Positions 26,517 through 35,649 of a stretch of DNA of 64,000 bases are shown here, piece after piece. Source of the DNA: Candidatus Limnocylindrales bacterium (GTDB lineage Bacteria > Desulfobacterota > Binatia > UBA1149 > CAITLU01); NCBI GenBank assembly GCA_035626395.1, contig DASPNR010000002.1, forward strand, positions 312,501 through 376,500, in the 5' to 3' direction. Positions within the stretch are counted from its first letter, which is position 1. Each line of letters begins with the position of its first letter. The position numbers were made by a program, and so were the translations under genes. The notes below the pieces were generated by a model, which saw only the letters and a program-made list of their open reading frames with translations, did not search any database and was not told where the DNA came from.

Positions 26517-28297
26517 GTTGCCGCCCTCTTCCGCGCGCCCTCGAGCAGCGAGCTCGCCACCTCGATCTCCATCGTCAGCAAGCCCTGCGATGCGGTCTTG
26601 CCCTGGTTGTCGAGCTGCAGCGAGATCGTGCCGCCGCCGCCGAGCGCGTTCTGCAGCGTGAAATTGAGCGCGCACAGGTTGTCGAGCCGGAACCTGCGAA
26701 CCGGTCCTTTGGCCAACGAGGCGAAGAAGGCCGCCACGCGCTCGGCCGTCACCTCGCGCACCAGCTCCGGATACAGCTCGGGCCGCAGCGCCGCCACGCC
26801 GATATTGCAGGTGTCGCCCTTGTCGCCCGAGCGCGCGTGCGCGATCACGCCGAGCGGCACCTTGACGCGCGGCCCCTCCGCGCACATCGGCGCGGCCGCT
26901 TCCTCGCCGGTCGCGATCGGACCGCTCGGCCCGCTCTCGCACGGGAGCTCGAGTTGCTCGCCTTCCATGAACATGCGCTGCACGACGTGCCTGCGCTCGA
27001 TCAGCGCCGGCCAGTAGCCGAACGCCGGCTGCGGCGAGGGACGGCCACCGGCGCCGCAGATGCCCGGAGGGCCGGCCAGCGCAATGCCGGCCATCTCGCG
27101 CGAGAACGCCTCCAGCGCGCGCTTGTCGCTGCTGCGGCAGGCAAAGCGCAGCACGACCTCGTTGGGATCGACGTGCGGCGCCGCCGACTCGCCCCAGCAG
27201 CCGTTGTAGCCGAGCAGCTCGGTGCGCGTCTCCTCGAAGCTCCCGCGCACGCGGCTCCAGAAGATCTCGGCGAACTTGCGCGCCTTGGCGACGGCCTCGG
27301 GGCCGCTGACGACCACCATGCCGATCGATCGCATGCCGGCCTCGTACGTCATCGACACCTTGAGCGAGCCGGTCGGCATGCGCCCGCGCACGCCGCGAAT
27401 GCGGACCCGGTCCTGGCCCTCCTCTTCCATCGTGAAGGAGGTGAAGTCGGCGATGACGTCGGGGCTGGCGTAGGCGCGCGGATCGCCGATCTCGTAGAGG
27501 CACTGCTCGGTGGCGGTGCGGCGGCTGACCAGGCCGCCCGTGCCGGGGTGCTTGGTCAGGACGAAAGAGCCGTCCGCGGCGACCTCCACCAGCGGGTAGC
27601 CCATGTTCTCGAACGAACCGACGTCGCGCCACAGCGTGTAGTTGCCGCCGGTGACCTGCGCGCCGCATTCGATGAGATGGCCGGCAAGCAGGCCGGCGGC
27701 CAGGCGGTCGTAGTCCTGCCAGTCCCAGCCGAACTCGTGCACCATCGGGGCCAGCACGCTGGCGGCGTCGTAGGTGCGTCCGGTGACCACGATGCGTGCG
27801 CCGCGGCCCAGGGCCGCGGCGATGGGCCGGGCACCGATGTAGGCGTTGGCCGAGTTGACGAGCGAGAGGCGATCGCCGATCGGCTCGCCGGTGTCCAGAT
27901 GCGTGAAGGGAACGCCCGCGGCGGCAAGGTCCTGCAGGCGCGGCAGGAGATCATCGCCGTCGACGATGGCCACCGGCAGATGCACGCCCGCATCGGCAAC
28001 GGCCGCTTCGAGCGCGCGCCCGCAGGCACCGGGGTTGATCCCGCCGGCGTTGCAGATGACGGTGATGCCGCGCTCGGCCACTTCGCGCAGCAGCGGCCGC
28101 ATGTAGGCGACGAAGTCGCGCGCGTAGCCGGCGTCCTCGCTCGCCGCCTTCTGGCGCGCCATGATGATCATCGTGATCTCGGCCAGGTAGTCGAGCGTCA
28201 GATAATCGATCGGCCCGCCGCGCACCTGCCGTGCGATGGCCGCGCCTTCGTCGCCCCAGTACCCGGAGGCGTTCGCAATGATGATCTGGTCTTTCAT
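26507..28297 (-). CDS. AtuA-family acyclic terpene utilisation-like protein
   Basis: A 596-residue protein of the AtuA family. The N-terminal DUF1446 domain (about residues 1-450) shows ANASGYWGDEG, ICNAGGINPGAC, VDGDDLLP, SANAYIGA and VVTGRTYDAASVLAP. The C-terminal AtuA-like domain shows IAHARSGDKGDTCNIGVAAL. AtuA is required for citronellol/geraniol catabolism in Pseudomonas but its reaction is unknown, and homologues occur in other short-chain acyl-CoA gene clusters. GGAGGGG lies just upstream of ATG 28297. The carboxyltransferase gene precedes it by 129 bases. Confidence 0.88.
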   Translation of the reverse strand: MKDQIIIANASGYWGDEGAAIARQVRGGPIDYLTLDYLAEITMIIMARQKAASEDAGYARDFVAYMRPLLREVAERGITVICNAGGINPGACGRALEAAVADAGVHLPVAIVDGDDLLPRLQDLAAAGVPFTHLDTGEPIGDRLSLVNSANAYIGARPIAAALGRGARIVVTGRTYDAASVLAPMVHEFGWDWQDYDRLAAGLLAGHLIECGAQVTGGNYTLWRDVGSFENMGYPLVEVAADGSFVLTKHPGTGGLVSRRTATEQCLYEIGDPRAYASPDVIADFTSFTMEEEGQDRVRIRGVRGRMPTGSLKVSMTYEAGMRSIGMVVVSGPEAVAKARKFAEIFWSRVRGSFEETRTELLGYNGCWGESAAPHVDPNEVVLRFACRSSDKRALEAFSREMAGIALAGPPGICGAGGRPSPQPAFGYWPALIERRHVVQRMFMEGEQLELPCESGPSGPIATGEEAAAPMCAEGPRVKVPLGVIAHARSGDKGDTCNIGVAALRPELYPELVREVTAERVAAFFASLAKGPVRRFRLDNLCALNFTLQNALGGGGTISLQLDNQGKTASQGLLTMEIEVASSLLEGARKRAATWS

Positions 28298-28426
28298 GTC
28301 CCCTCCGGGGCCCCGTCCCGATTTTCCCGTCTTCGTGCGTGTTCGGCAGGCGGCGAGGACCGGGCTCGCAAACGCCGACGAATGCGCAGCCCGTAGGCGA
28401 AACACCGTAGGTTCAAGACCTGCCTC

Positions 28427-30034
28427 CTACATCCGGAAGACGCCGAACCTGGTTTCCGCGACCGGCTCCTGCAGCGTCGCCTCGAGCGCCAGGCCGAGCG
28501 CGGCGCGGGTCTGCAGCGGGTCGAGGATGCCGTCGTCCCACAGGCGCGCGGTGCTGTAGTAGGGGCTGCCCTCGGCTTCGTAGGTGGAGACGACCTGGTC
28601 ATGGATCGCCTTCTCCATCATCGGGTCCATCTCCTGCCCGTCGCCCGCAAGCTGCGCCTTCTTGACCTGCAGCAGCACGCCCGCCGCCTGCTCGCCGCCC
28701 ATCACCGAGATGCGCGAGTTGGGCCACATGAACAGGAAACGCGGCCCATAGGCGCGCCCGCACATCGCATAGTTTCCGGCGCCGTGGCTGGCGCCCACGA
28801 TCACCGTCAGCTTGGGCACGTCGGCGTTGGAGACGGCGTGTACCATCTTGGCGCCGTCCTTGGTGATGCCGCCGTGCTCGTACTTCCTGCCGACCATGAA
28901 GCCGGTGATGTTTTGCAGGAACAGGATCGGCACGCGCCGCTGGCAGCACAGCTCGATGAAGTGCGTGGCCTTGAGCGAGGCCTCCGAGAAGATCACGCCG
29001 TTGTTGGCGATGATGCCGATCGTGTGTCCGTACAGGCGCGCGAAGCCGGTAACGAGCGTGGTCCCGTAGCGCTGCTTGAACTCGTGGAAGCGGCTGCCGT
29101 CGACCAGGCGCGCGATCACCTCGCGGCAGTCGTAGGGCGTGCGCGTGTCCTTCGGGATGATGCCGTAGAGCTCGGCCGGATCGTAGAACGGCTCTTCGGG
29201 CGTTTCGCGGCCCGGCTGCTCGTGCGGCCTGCGCACTAGGTTCTCGAAGATGTCGCGCGCGATGGACAGCCCTTCGCGATCGGAGCCGGCCAGATGATCG
29301 ACGACGCCCGAAATGCGCGAGTGCACGTCGCCGCCGCCGAGGTCTTCGGCCGTCACTTCCTCGCCGGTGGCCGCCTTCACCAGCGGCGGCCCACCGAGGA
29401 AGATCGTGCCCTGCCCGCCCACGATCACGTTCTCGTCGCACATCGCCGGCGTGTAGGCGCCGCCGGCCGTGCACGATCCCATCACCACCGCGACCTGCGG
29501 AACGCCGGCTGCCGACATGCGCGCCTGCATGTAGAAGCCGCGCCCGCCGTTGTGCGCGTCCGGGAAGATCTCCGACTGCAGCGGCAGGAACGCGCCGCCC
29601 GAATCGACGAGGTAGACGGTGGCGATGCGGTTCTCGAGCGCGATGGTCTGCGCGCGGATCGTCTTCTTGACGGTGATCGGATAGACGGTGCCGCCCTTCA
29701 CTGTCGCGTCGTTGCAGATGATCATCGCCAGACGGCCGCGGATGCGGCCGATGCCGGTGATGACGCCCGCGCACGGCGCGTCGCCGTCGTACATGTCGTA
29801 GGCCGCCAGCGTCGACAGCTCGAGGAACGGCGATCCGGGGTCGAGCAGCCCCTCGACGCGGTCGCGCGGCAGCAGCTTGCCGCGCGCGACGTGGCGCTGG
29901 CGCGCCTTCTCCGGCCCGCCCAGGCGAATCTTCTCCTGGCGCCGATTCAGCTCGGCCACCAGCTCCTCGTTCACGCGCCTGTTCTCGGCGAACTCGGCGG
30001 TGTCGGTGCGGATCTGCGAGACCAGCCGCTGCAT
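28427..30034 (-). CDS. Acyl-CoA carboxylase carboxyltransferase (beta) subunit
   Basis: A 535-residue biotin-dependent carboxyltransferase of the methylcrotonyl-/geranyl-/acetyl-CoA carboxylase beta family. Two crotonase-like halves are visible. The N-terminal half has [30 protein letters not shown] and [15 protein letters not shown]; the C-terminal half has [24 protein letters not shown] and [27 protein letters not shown]. The combination resembles MccB/AtuC more than propionyl-CoA carboxylase beta. The biotin-carboxylase/biotin carrier alpha subunit is not in this window. It starts two bases after the His-tailed protein gene. Confidence 0.9.
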   Translation of the reverse strand: MQRLVSQIRTDTAEFAENRRVNEELVAELNRRQEKIRLGGPEKARQRHVARGKLLPRDRVEGLLDPGSPFLELSTLAAYDMYDGDAPCAGVITGIGRIRGRLAMIICNDATVKGGTVYPITVKKTIRAQTIALENRIATVYLVDSGGAFLPLQSEIFPDAHNGGRGFYMQARMSAAGVPQVAVVMGSCTAGGAYTPAMCDENVIVGGQGTIFLGGPPLVKAATGEEVTAEDLGGGDVHSRISGVVDHLAGSDREGLSIARDIFENLVRRPHEQPGRETPEEPFYDPAELYGIIPKDTRTPYDCREVIARLVDGSRFHEFKQRYGTTLVTGFARLYGHTIGIIANNGVIFSEASLKATHFIELCCQRRVPILFLQNITGFMVGRKYEHGGITKDGAKMVHAVSNADVPKLTVIVGASHGAGNYAMCGRAYGPRFLFMWPNSRISVMGGEQAAGVLLQVKKAQLAGDGQEMDPMMEKAIHDQVVSTYEAEGSPYYSTARLWDDGILDPLQTRAALGLALEATLQEPVAETRFGVFRM

Positions 30035-30036
30035 GC

Positions 30037-30846
30037 TCAGTGGCCGTGCCCGGAGTGGTCTTCGCCGGCCGGCGCCGAAGGTGACGCCGGCGCCGGTGGC
30101 GGCGGCGGCACTGCCGGAGCGGGCGGCGCCGGCGGCGTCACCGGAGCAGGCTTGCCGTCGGAGGGAGCAGCATCACCGGCAGCCTTGGCATCACCGGAAG
30201 TGCCGCTTGCGCCAGGCGCAGCACCGGCAGCGTCGGCCTGGTACCGGATCGACGACAGCGTCGCGTAGAACTGCTGGAAGTAGAGCTGGTTCTCGTAGGT
30301 CTTCTCCTTGGTGATGCACTGGACGACGAGGTACTGCTTCTCGTCCGGCGACATCGTCACGTAGTAGACCTCGTAGGCGTCGGGCTCGGCGGCTCCCGGC
30401 GGCGTCTTGGCCAGGAAACGGTACGTGTAGATGTTGGTCGTGCCGGGCACCAGCAGGATCGGCGAGACGCCGGTGATCTCGTCCTTGCGCGCGTCGGCCT
30501 GCTGTTTGCGGCTGAGCTCGGCCAGCCACGACGGCGACGGGATCTGCGTGCCGGCGGGAATGTCGTGCGCCTCCATGACCACGCCGAACTTGGTGTTGAT
30601 CTGATCGCTTCCCGGCGTCTGCTCGACGTACACGAGCTGCAGCGACTGCGTCGAGTTGGCGATCTGGCGCCAGCCGTCATGCCTGGGCGGCGTGTATTGG
30701 AAGCGGCCCAGCGTGTACTCGGGCGGGATGGGGTCCAGCTGCAGCAGCCCCTGCGCAAGGGCGTGGTCGGGCGCAAGCCCGAGCCAGAGAGCGGCCGCGG
30801 CGATCACCGAGGCGGGAACAAGGAGCTTTCGGTCAGACGGACGCAT
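30037..30846 (-). CDS. Secreted protein with Pro-rich, His-tipped tail
   Basis: A 269-residue protein with a signal peptide (cleavage near HALAQ, about residue 32). A mixed alpha-beta domain follows (about 35-200; [52 protein letters not shown]). The tail is a Pro/Ala linker ending DHSGHGH. I do not recognise the family. The His-rich end could bind metal. The ATG at 30846 overlaps the pseudo-receiver gene by 14 bases, and the carboxyltransferase starts two bases after the stop, so it is translated as part of the same operon. Confidence 0.75.
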   Translation of the reverse strand: MRPSDRKLLVPASVIAAAALWLGLAPDHALAQGLLQLDPIPPEYTLGRFQYTPPRHDGWRQIANSTQSLQLVYVEQTPGSDQINTKFGVVMEAHDIPAGTQIPSPSWLAELSRKQQADARKDEITGVSPILLVPGTTNIYTYRFLAKTPPGAAEPDAYEVYYVTMSPDEKQYLVVQCITKEKTYENQLYFQQFYATLSSIRYQADAAGAAPGASGTSGDAKAAGDAAPSDGKPAPVTPPAPPAPAVPPPPPAPASPSAPAGEDHSGHGH

Positions 30847-31846
30847 CGGGTGTTGTCTCCTCTGTCTCCGCCGCCGGTGGCGGAGCTTGGCGATGTTGGA
30901 GGACGGTGCGGTCGTGAATCTCATCGGCCAGCGCAGCGATGCCGTGGGCGTCGGTGACGATCTGGCAGGGCTGGCCGAAGCGCTGCCGCAGCTCGAGCTC
31001 CAGGTCGCGGCCGCGCGGCCACGGAGCCAGCACCAGAAGAGCGCCGCCCTCGCCTTCCCCTTCACGCGCAGCGCGCGCATGCCCCTGTCGCAGGAGGGCG
31101 ACGTCGCGCTCGATGATCTCGATCAGATCGCGCGGCGCATCGTGACGGATCAGCACCACATCGGGCTGGCGCGCGAGCATGCGCCCGGCGCCGGCGGCAT
31201 CGCCGGAGGCTAGCGTGTGGATGCCTTCGTGCTCGAGGCTGACGCACAGATCGCAGCGACGCCGGCAGTCGGTGTCGACAACGAGCGCGACCGGAACGCG
31301 TGCCCTTTGCTGCGTCGGCTGGGCTGCACGCGCCAGCTCACGCAGGCGATGCTCGATGCCGCCGAGGCGCTGCTCGCACCGCTCGATGCCGCTGCGCAGC
31401 CGTGCATCGACCGAATCGTCGGGGTCGCCGAGCTGCATCTCCACCGTCTCGAGCCGCTCGAGGCCGGCGTCGAGGAGGTCGGCAACTTCTTCGAGCGAAG
31501 AGCTCAGGCCATCGAGCCGGCTGGCAAGCGAAGCGACGGCGCTTGCATCCGCGCCCACTGCGCGGCCGGCCGCGCTTTCGGCGGCGCCGGAGCTCGTGCC
31601 GCCCGGGGCGTGGGATGCGGCGCTCTCGTCGGCGCCGGCAGAACTGTTCTCGCCGCCGGTGCCGACATCGCCGGCCTCACCGGCCTCGGCCATCTCGGCC
31701 GCGGCCCGGCGCACATCGGCCATCAGCTCGCGAGCCTGCTCGCGCAGCTCCGCGATGGCTTCGCCCGCGCCCAGCTGCGACGCGGCCGAGGCCAGCGTGT
31801 CGAGCCAGCTCTCCGATCGTTCCTTGTCCGATGCTGCTTGCGCCAT
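30833..31846 (-). CDS. Coiled-coil protein with degenerate receiver-like domain
   Basis: A 337-residue cytoplasmic protein with no recognised full-length family. Residues about 10-60 are helical and charged. Residues 60-110 are Ala/Gly/Ser-rich linker, and residues 110-175 form a predicted coiled coil (LASRLDGLSSSLEEVADLLDAGLERLETVE). Residues 180-325 look like a receiver fold (VALVVDTDCRRRCDLC ... QPDVVLIRHDAPRDLIE). The expected phospho-acceptor position after VVLI is Arg and the acidic pair is reduced, so phosphorylation is unlikely. ATG 31846 is preferred over TTG 31861. It lies between a CBS gene and a secreted protein gene in a long same-strand run. Confidence 0.65.
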   Translation of the reverse strand: MAQAASDKERSESWLDTLASAASQLGAGEAIAELREQARELMADVRRAAAEMAEAGEAGDVGTGGENSSAGADESAASHAPGGTSSGAAESAAGRAVGADASAVASLASRLDGLSSSLEEVADLLDAGLERLETVEMQLGDPDDSVDARLRSGIERCEQRLGGIEHRLRELARAAQPTQQRARVPVALVVDTDCRRRCDLCVSLEHEGIHTLASGDAAGAGRMLARQPDVVLIRHDAPRDLIEIIERDVALLRQGHARAAREGEGEGGALLVLAPWPRGRDLELELRQRFGQPCQIVTDAHGIAALADEIHDRTVLQHRQAPPPAAETEETTPDASV

Positions 31847-31930
31847 GGGCCAGCTCTGCAACCTGCCGTGGCAGGACCGGGCTTGCTCGGAGCCTGCCCT
31901 GCAGGTCCGGCGGCGCGCGCCTGGTGCTCT

Positions 31931-32488
31931 CTATGCGCCCTCGCGCTCGCGCGCGTAGTTGGCCCGTGGCCTCGGCGGAAGGTTGAGCACGCTCTTCGGG
32001 AAGAACCCTACGAGGTAGCCGACGATGTCCTTGACGGACACGACGCCGACCGGCGCGCCCGCCTTGTCTACCAAGGGGATGTGGCGGTATCCACCGAGGC
32101 CCATCAGGTTCAGCGCGAACGCGATCGAGTCGGTGGGGCGCAAGCATTCCGGCTTCGGCGTCATCACGCGCCGCACCGCCATCTTGCTCGGGTCCAGGCC
32201 GGCGGCGACCACGCGCGAGACCACGTCACGGTCGGTGAAGATGCCCTTGAGCTTACCGCTGCGCACCACCAGCACGCATCCGATGTGACGCTCGTGCATC
32301 AGCTCGATGGTCTCCAGGACCGACGCCGGCGTCTCCACCGTCACCGGCACCGCCGGCGGCAGCACCGCAAGCGGCTGGCGCAGCATGTTCTCGTCGAACG
32401 TGCGGGCTCCGTCGCCGGTCTCCAGGTCGGCAATGCTGTCGCGAATGAAGCCGGCGATCGGATCGACGCTGTCGGGGCGCGCGGTCAC
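31931..32488 (-). CDS. Tandem CBS-domain protein
   Basis: A 185-residue protein made of a short leader and a CBS pair (about residues 48-165). TVETPASVLETIELMHERHIGCVLVV with KGIFTDRDVVSRV forms the first repeat; PTDSIAFALNLMGLGGYRHIPLVD with VGVVSVKDIVGYLV forms the second. Such Bateman modules bind adenine nucleotides and gate partner proteins. GTG 32488 overlaps the korB stop by four bases (GTGA), suggesting that it senses energy state for the oxoacid oxidoreductase; that link is inference from position. Confidence 0.85.
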   Translation of the reverse strand: MTARPDSVDPIAGFIRDSIADLETGDGARTFDENMLRQPLAVLPPAVPVTVETPASVLETIELMHERHIGCVLVVRSGKLKGIFTDRDVVSRVVAAGLDPSKMAVRRVMTPKPECLRPTDSIAFALNLMGLGGYRHIPLVDKAGAPVGVVSVKDIVGYLVGFFPKSVLNLPPRPRANYAREREGA

Positions 32489-33531
32489 GCAACCGTCCAG
32501 GTCTCGCCGCTGCGATAGAGGCGATCGAAGCTGCCCTCGCCCTTGGCCGCACGTGCCTGCTCGATCTGCGCGTGCACGCTCTGCTCGTAGAGCGGGTGCG
32601 AAGCGCCCTGGACCGCGCGCAGGACGCCGAGCGGCACCGGCAGCCCGTCGCGTCCGAGGCGCGACAGGAGCTGGGTCACCACCGGATTGGTTTCGTCGTG
32701 CACGACCAGATCGGACGCAGGCACGGCATCGACGCGGACCACTTCGGGCGACAGGTCGGCGCGCAGGCGGATGCCCTTCTTCAGGCCTTCGCCGAACACG
32801 AGCGGCTTGCCGTGCTCGAGCAGGAGCTGGTGCTCGTTCTTGGTGAGGCGATTGCTGAGGTCGTCGTAGACGCCGTCGTTGAACACCGGGCAGTTCTGGA
32901 GGATCTCGACGAAGGAGGTGCCCTTGTGCGCGGCAGCGCGCATCAGCACCGCCTGCAGGTGCCTGGTCTCCACGTCGACCGTGCGCGCGATGAAGGTCGC
33001 GCCGGCGCCGAGCGCGAGCGCGGCGGGCTCGAAGGGCGGATCGACCACGCCCATCGGACTCGACTTCGTGGCCAGACCCAGCCTGGAGGTCGGCGAGTAC
33101 TGGCCCTTGGTCAGACCGTAGATCTCGTTGTTGAAGAGCAGGATGTTGACGTCCAGGTTGCGGCGCAGGATGTGGATCAGGTGGTTGCCGCCGATCGAGA
33201 GGCCGTCGCCGTCGCCGGTGACGATCCACACCGACAGCTCCGGACGCGCCAGCTTCAGGCCCGTGGCCAGCGCGGGTGCGCGGCCGTGGATGCCGTGGAA
33301 GCCGTACGTGTTCATGTAGTACGGAAAGCGGCTCGAGCAGCCGATGCCCGAGATGAACACGATGTTCTCGCGCGCCACGCCGAGCTCCGGCATCACCTTC
33401 TGCACCTGGGCAAGGATCGCGTAGTCGCCGCAGCCCGGGCACCAGCGTACGTCCTGATCGCTGGCGAAGTCCTTTCTTCCCGGCGCCGGCCTGGCGCCGC
33501 CTTCGAGATTCTCGCTGCCGACCGTGCTCAC
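32485..33531 (-). CDS. korB: 2-oxoacid:ferredoxin oxidoreductase beta subunit
   Basis: A 348-residue thiamine-diphosphate-binding subunit, probably of 2-oxoglutarate:ferredoxin oxidoreductase. CPGCGDYA (about residue 32), GIGCSSRFPYYMNTYGFHGIHGRAPA, the ThDP motif VTGDGDGLSIGGNHLIHILRRN and NNEIYGLTKGQYSPTS are present. It transfers electrons from 2-oxoacid decarboxylation to ferredoxin and works with KorA. The GTG start overlaps korA by four bases. Substrate choice between 2-oxoglutarate and other 2-oxoacids is not proven. Confidence 0.93.
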   Translation of the reverse strand: MSTVGSENLEGGARPAPGRKDFASDQDVRWCPGCGDYAILAQVQKVMPELGVARENIVFISGIGCSSRFPYYMNTYGFHGIHGRAPALATGLKLARPELSVWIVTGDGDGLSIGGNHLIHILRRNLDVNILLFNNEIYGLTKGQYSPTSRLGLATKSSPMGVVDPPFEPAALALGAGATFIARTVDVETRHLQAVLMRAAAHKGTSFVEILQNCPVFNDGVYDDLSNRLTKNEHQLLLEHGKPLVFGEGLKKGIRLRADLSPEVVRVDAVPASDLVVHDETNPVVTQLLSRLGRDGLPVPLGVLRAVQGASHPLYEQSVHAQIEQARAAKGEGSFDRLYRSGETWTVA

Positions 33532-35435
33532 CTGCTCGCCTCCCGTCGCCGCTCCTCGATGAGCGCGCCGATCCTGGTCACCAGTTCGGCGGCCGTGAAT
33601 GGAAGCCCCTGGATCTTGCTGACGGGCACCGCGTCCACGAGGAGCTCGTCACGCAGCACGCGCACGAGCTGGCCGGTATTCAGCTCCGGCACCAGCACGG
33701 TGCGATAGCGCCGCAGCACCTTGCCGAGATCGCGCGGAAGCGGATTGAGCCAGCGAAGGTGCACGTGGCCGACGGCCGTGCCCGCCGCGTTCAGGCGCGC
33801 GACCGCCTCTTCGATCGCACCGAAGGTCGACCCCCATCCCACCACCACCGCCTCGCCCAGCTCGCTTCCGCTGACGCGGGTTGCCGGAAGCTCGTCGGCG
33901 ATGCGGGCGATCTTGCCCGCGCGCACCCGAACCATGCGCTCGTGGTTGGCCGGCGCGTAGCTGATGTCACCGCTGTCGTAATCCTTCTCGATGCCGCCGA
34001 TGCGATGTTCGAGCCCCGGCGTGCCCGGCCGCACCCAGGGCCGTGCCAGCGTGTCCTCATCGCGCAGGTACGGCTGGAAGCCGACGGTCTGGGTCCAGAA
34101 CCGGACCGGCTCCATCGCCACGTCTTCGTACGTGGGCAGGCGCCATGGCTGGGCGCCGTTGGCGAGATAGCCGTCGGAGAGAAGGATGACGGGTGTCATG
34201 TACCGGGTCGCCACGCGCACGGCCTCGATGGCCGCGTCGAAGCAGTCGACCGGCGTCGATGCGGCCAGCACCGCCACCGGGCATTCGCCGTTGCGGCCGT
34301 AGAGGGCCTGCAGCAGGTCGGCCTGCTCGGTCTTGGTGGGCAGCCCGGTGCTCGGGCCTCCGCGCTGCACGTTGACCACGACCAGCGGAAGCTCGGTCAT
34401 GACGGCCAGGCCGATGGCCTCGGCCTTCAGGGCGATGCCCGGGCCGCTGGAGGCCGTGACACCGAGCGCACCGCCGAAGGAGGCGCCGACGGCCGCGCCG
34501 ATGGCCGCGATCTCGTCCTCGGCCTGGAACGTCACCACGCCGAAGTGCTTGTGCGCCGACAGCTCGTGGAGGATGTCGCTGGCCGGCGTGATCGGGTACG
34601 ACCCGTACACCAGGCGCAGGCCTGCCTTGGCCGCCGCCGTCATCAGTCCCCAGGCCAGCGCCTGATTGCCGGTCACGCTGGTATACAGGCCCGGCTCGAT
34701 CGTCGCCGGTGCCACCGAGTAGCGACTCGTGAACAGCTCGGTGGTCTCGCCAAAGTTCCAGCCGGCCTTGAAAACTCGCGTGTTTGCCTCGACCAATGCA
34801 GGGCTTTTCTTGAAGCGCGCCTCGATCCATCGCAGCGTCTCCTCGATCGGCCGCTGGTAGAGCCAGCTGCACAGGCCGAGCGCGAAGAAGTTGCGGCAGC
34901 GCACCACCGTCCGCTGAGGCAGGTCCATGTCCGAGACGGCCTGGGAGGTAAGCTTGGTCATCGGAACTTCGAAGACGCGCCAGCGGCCGAGCTCTCCGCT
35001 CTTGACCGGCGAGTCCGTGTAGCCCGCCTTGGAGAGGTTGGATTTGGTGAACGCGTCGGCGTCCAGGATCAGCGTTCCGCCTTCGCGCAGATCCTCAACG
35101 TTGACGCGCAAGGCCGCGGGATTCATTGCCACCAATACGTCGGGCTGATCGCCAGGCGTGAACACGCGCTTGCTGGAGAAGTGGAGCTGGAAGCCGCTGA
35201 CCCCGGCAAGGGTTCCGGCGGGCGCGCGAATTTCGGCGGGGAAGTCCGGGAGCGTGGCGATGTCGTTGCCGGCCAGCGCGGATTCGGTGGTGAACTTGGT
35301 TCCCGTCAGCTGCATGCCGTCGCCGGAGTCGCCGGCGAAGCGGATGACGACGGTCTCAACGGTCTCGAGTCTCTTGGGCGTGCCGCCGGATGGCGCGGAG
35401 TCCGTGGACGGCGGTACGCCGGATGCCTGGGACAT
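33528..35435 (-). CDS. korA: 2-oxoacid:ferredoxin oxidoreductase alpha (gamma-alpha fusion) subunit
   Basis: A 635-residue fusion of the gamma domain (VVIRFAGDSGDGMQLTG near residue 30; FPAEIRAPAGTLAGVSGFQLHFSS) and the alpha domain. The alpha domain carries GNQALAWGLMTAAAKAGLRLVYGSYPITPASDILHEL, SSGPGIALKAEAIGLAV and NVQRGGPSTGLPTKTEQADLLQALYG, typical of KorA. It forms the 2-oxoacid-binding half of the enzyme with KorB. ATG 35435 is preceded by GAGGAGG, and a good promoter lies 40-70 bases upstream. This gene appears to head a run of up to nine same-strand genes to 25315. Confidence 0.94.
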   Translation of the reverse strand: MSQASGVPPSTDSAPSGGTPKRLETVETVVIRFAGDSGDGMQLTGTKFTTESALAGNDIATLPDFPAEIRAPAGTLAGVSGFQLHFSSKRVFTPGDQPDVLVAMNPAALRVNVEDLREGGTLILDADAFTKSNLSKAGYTDSPVKSGELGRWRVFEVPMTKLTSQAVSDMDLPQRTVVRCRNFFALGLCSWLYQRPIEETLRWIEARFKKSPALVEANTRVFKAGWNFGETTELFTSRYSVAPATIEPGLYTSVTGNQALAWGLMTAAAKAGLRLVYGSYPITPASDILHELSAHKHFGVVTFQAEDEIAAIGAAVGASFGGALGVTASSGPGIALKAEAIGLAVMTELPLVVVNVQRGGPSTGLPTKTEQADLLQALYGRNGECPVAVLAASTPVDCFDAAIEAVRVATRYMTPVILLSDGYLANGAQPWRLPTYEDVAMEPVRFWTQTVGFQPYLRDEDTLARPWVRPGTPGLEHRIGGIEKDYDSGDISYAPANHERMVRVRAGKIARIADELPATRVSGSELGEAVVVGWGSTFGAIEEAVARLNAAGTAVGHVHLRWLNPLPRDLGKVLRRYRTVLVPELNTGQLVRVLRDELLVDAVPVSKIQGLPFTAAELVTRIGALIEERRREASR

Positions 35436-35476
35436 GCTGTGCCTCCTCGCTCCTCGGCGCCGGGCAACCCCACATG

Positions 35477-35505
35477 ATGCTACGCCGCGAAATGAGGGCT
35501 GACAA
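35477..35505 (-). promoter_or_regulatory. Predicted sigma70-type promoter of korA
   Basis: On the minus strand TTGTCA (35500-35505) and TAGCAT (35477-35482) are separated by exactly 17 bases. They match the consensus at five and four of six positions. The predicted transcript start is near 35470, leaving a leader of about 35 bases before the korA ATG, with a strong GAGGAGG ribosome-binding site. Confidence 0.55.
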
Positions 35506-35649
35506 TGGATGCTTCAAGGACCGTGCAGGGATTCTTATTTCATGAGGCGCAGGCAGCGGCGGCGCAAGTGCTGTCGCCTGCGGATTGCCACGTGCCTGCG
35601 TGGCAGGCCGCGATGCGACGCGCATCTCGGACCATGCGCCGCGCAGGTC

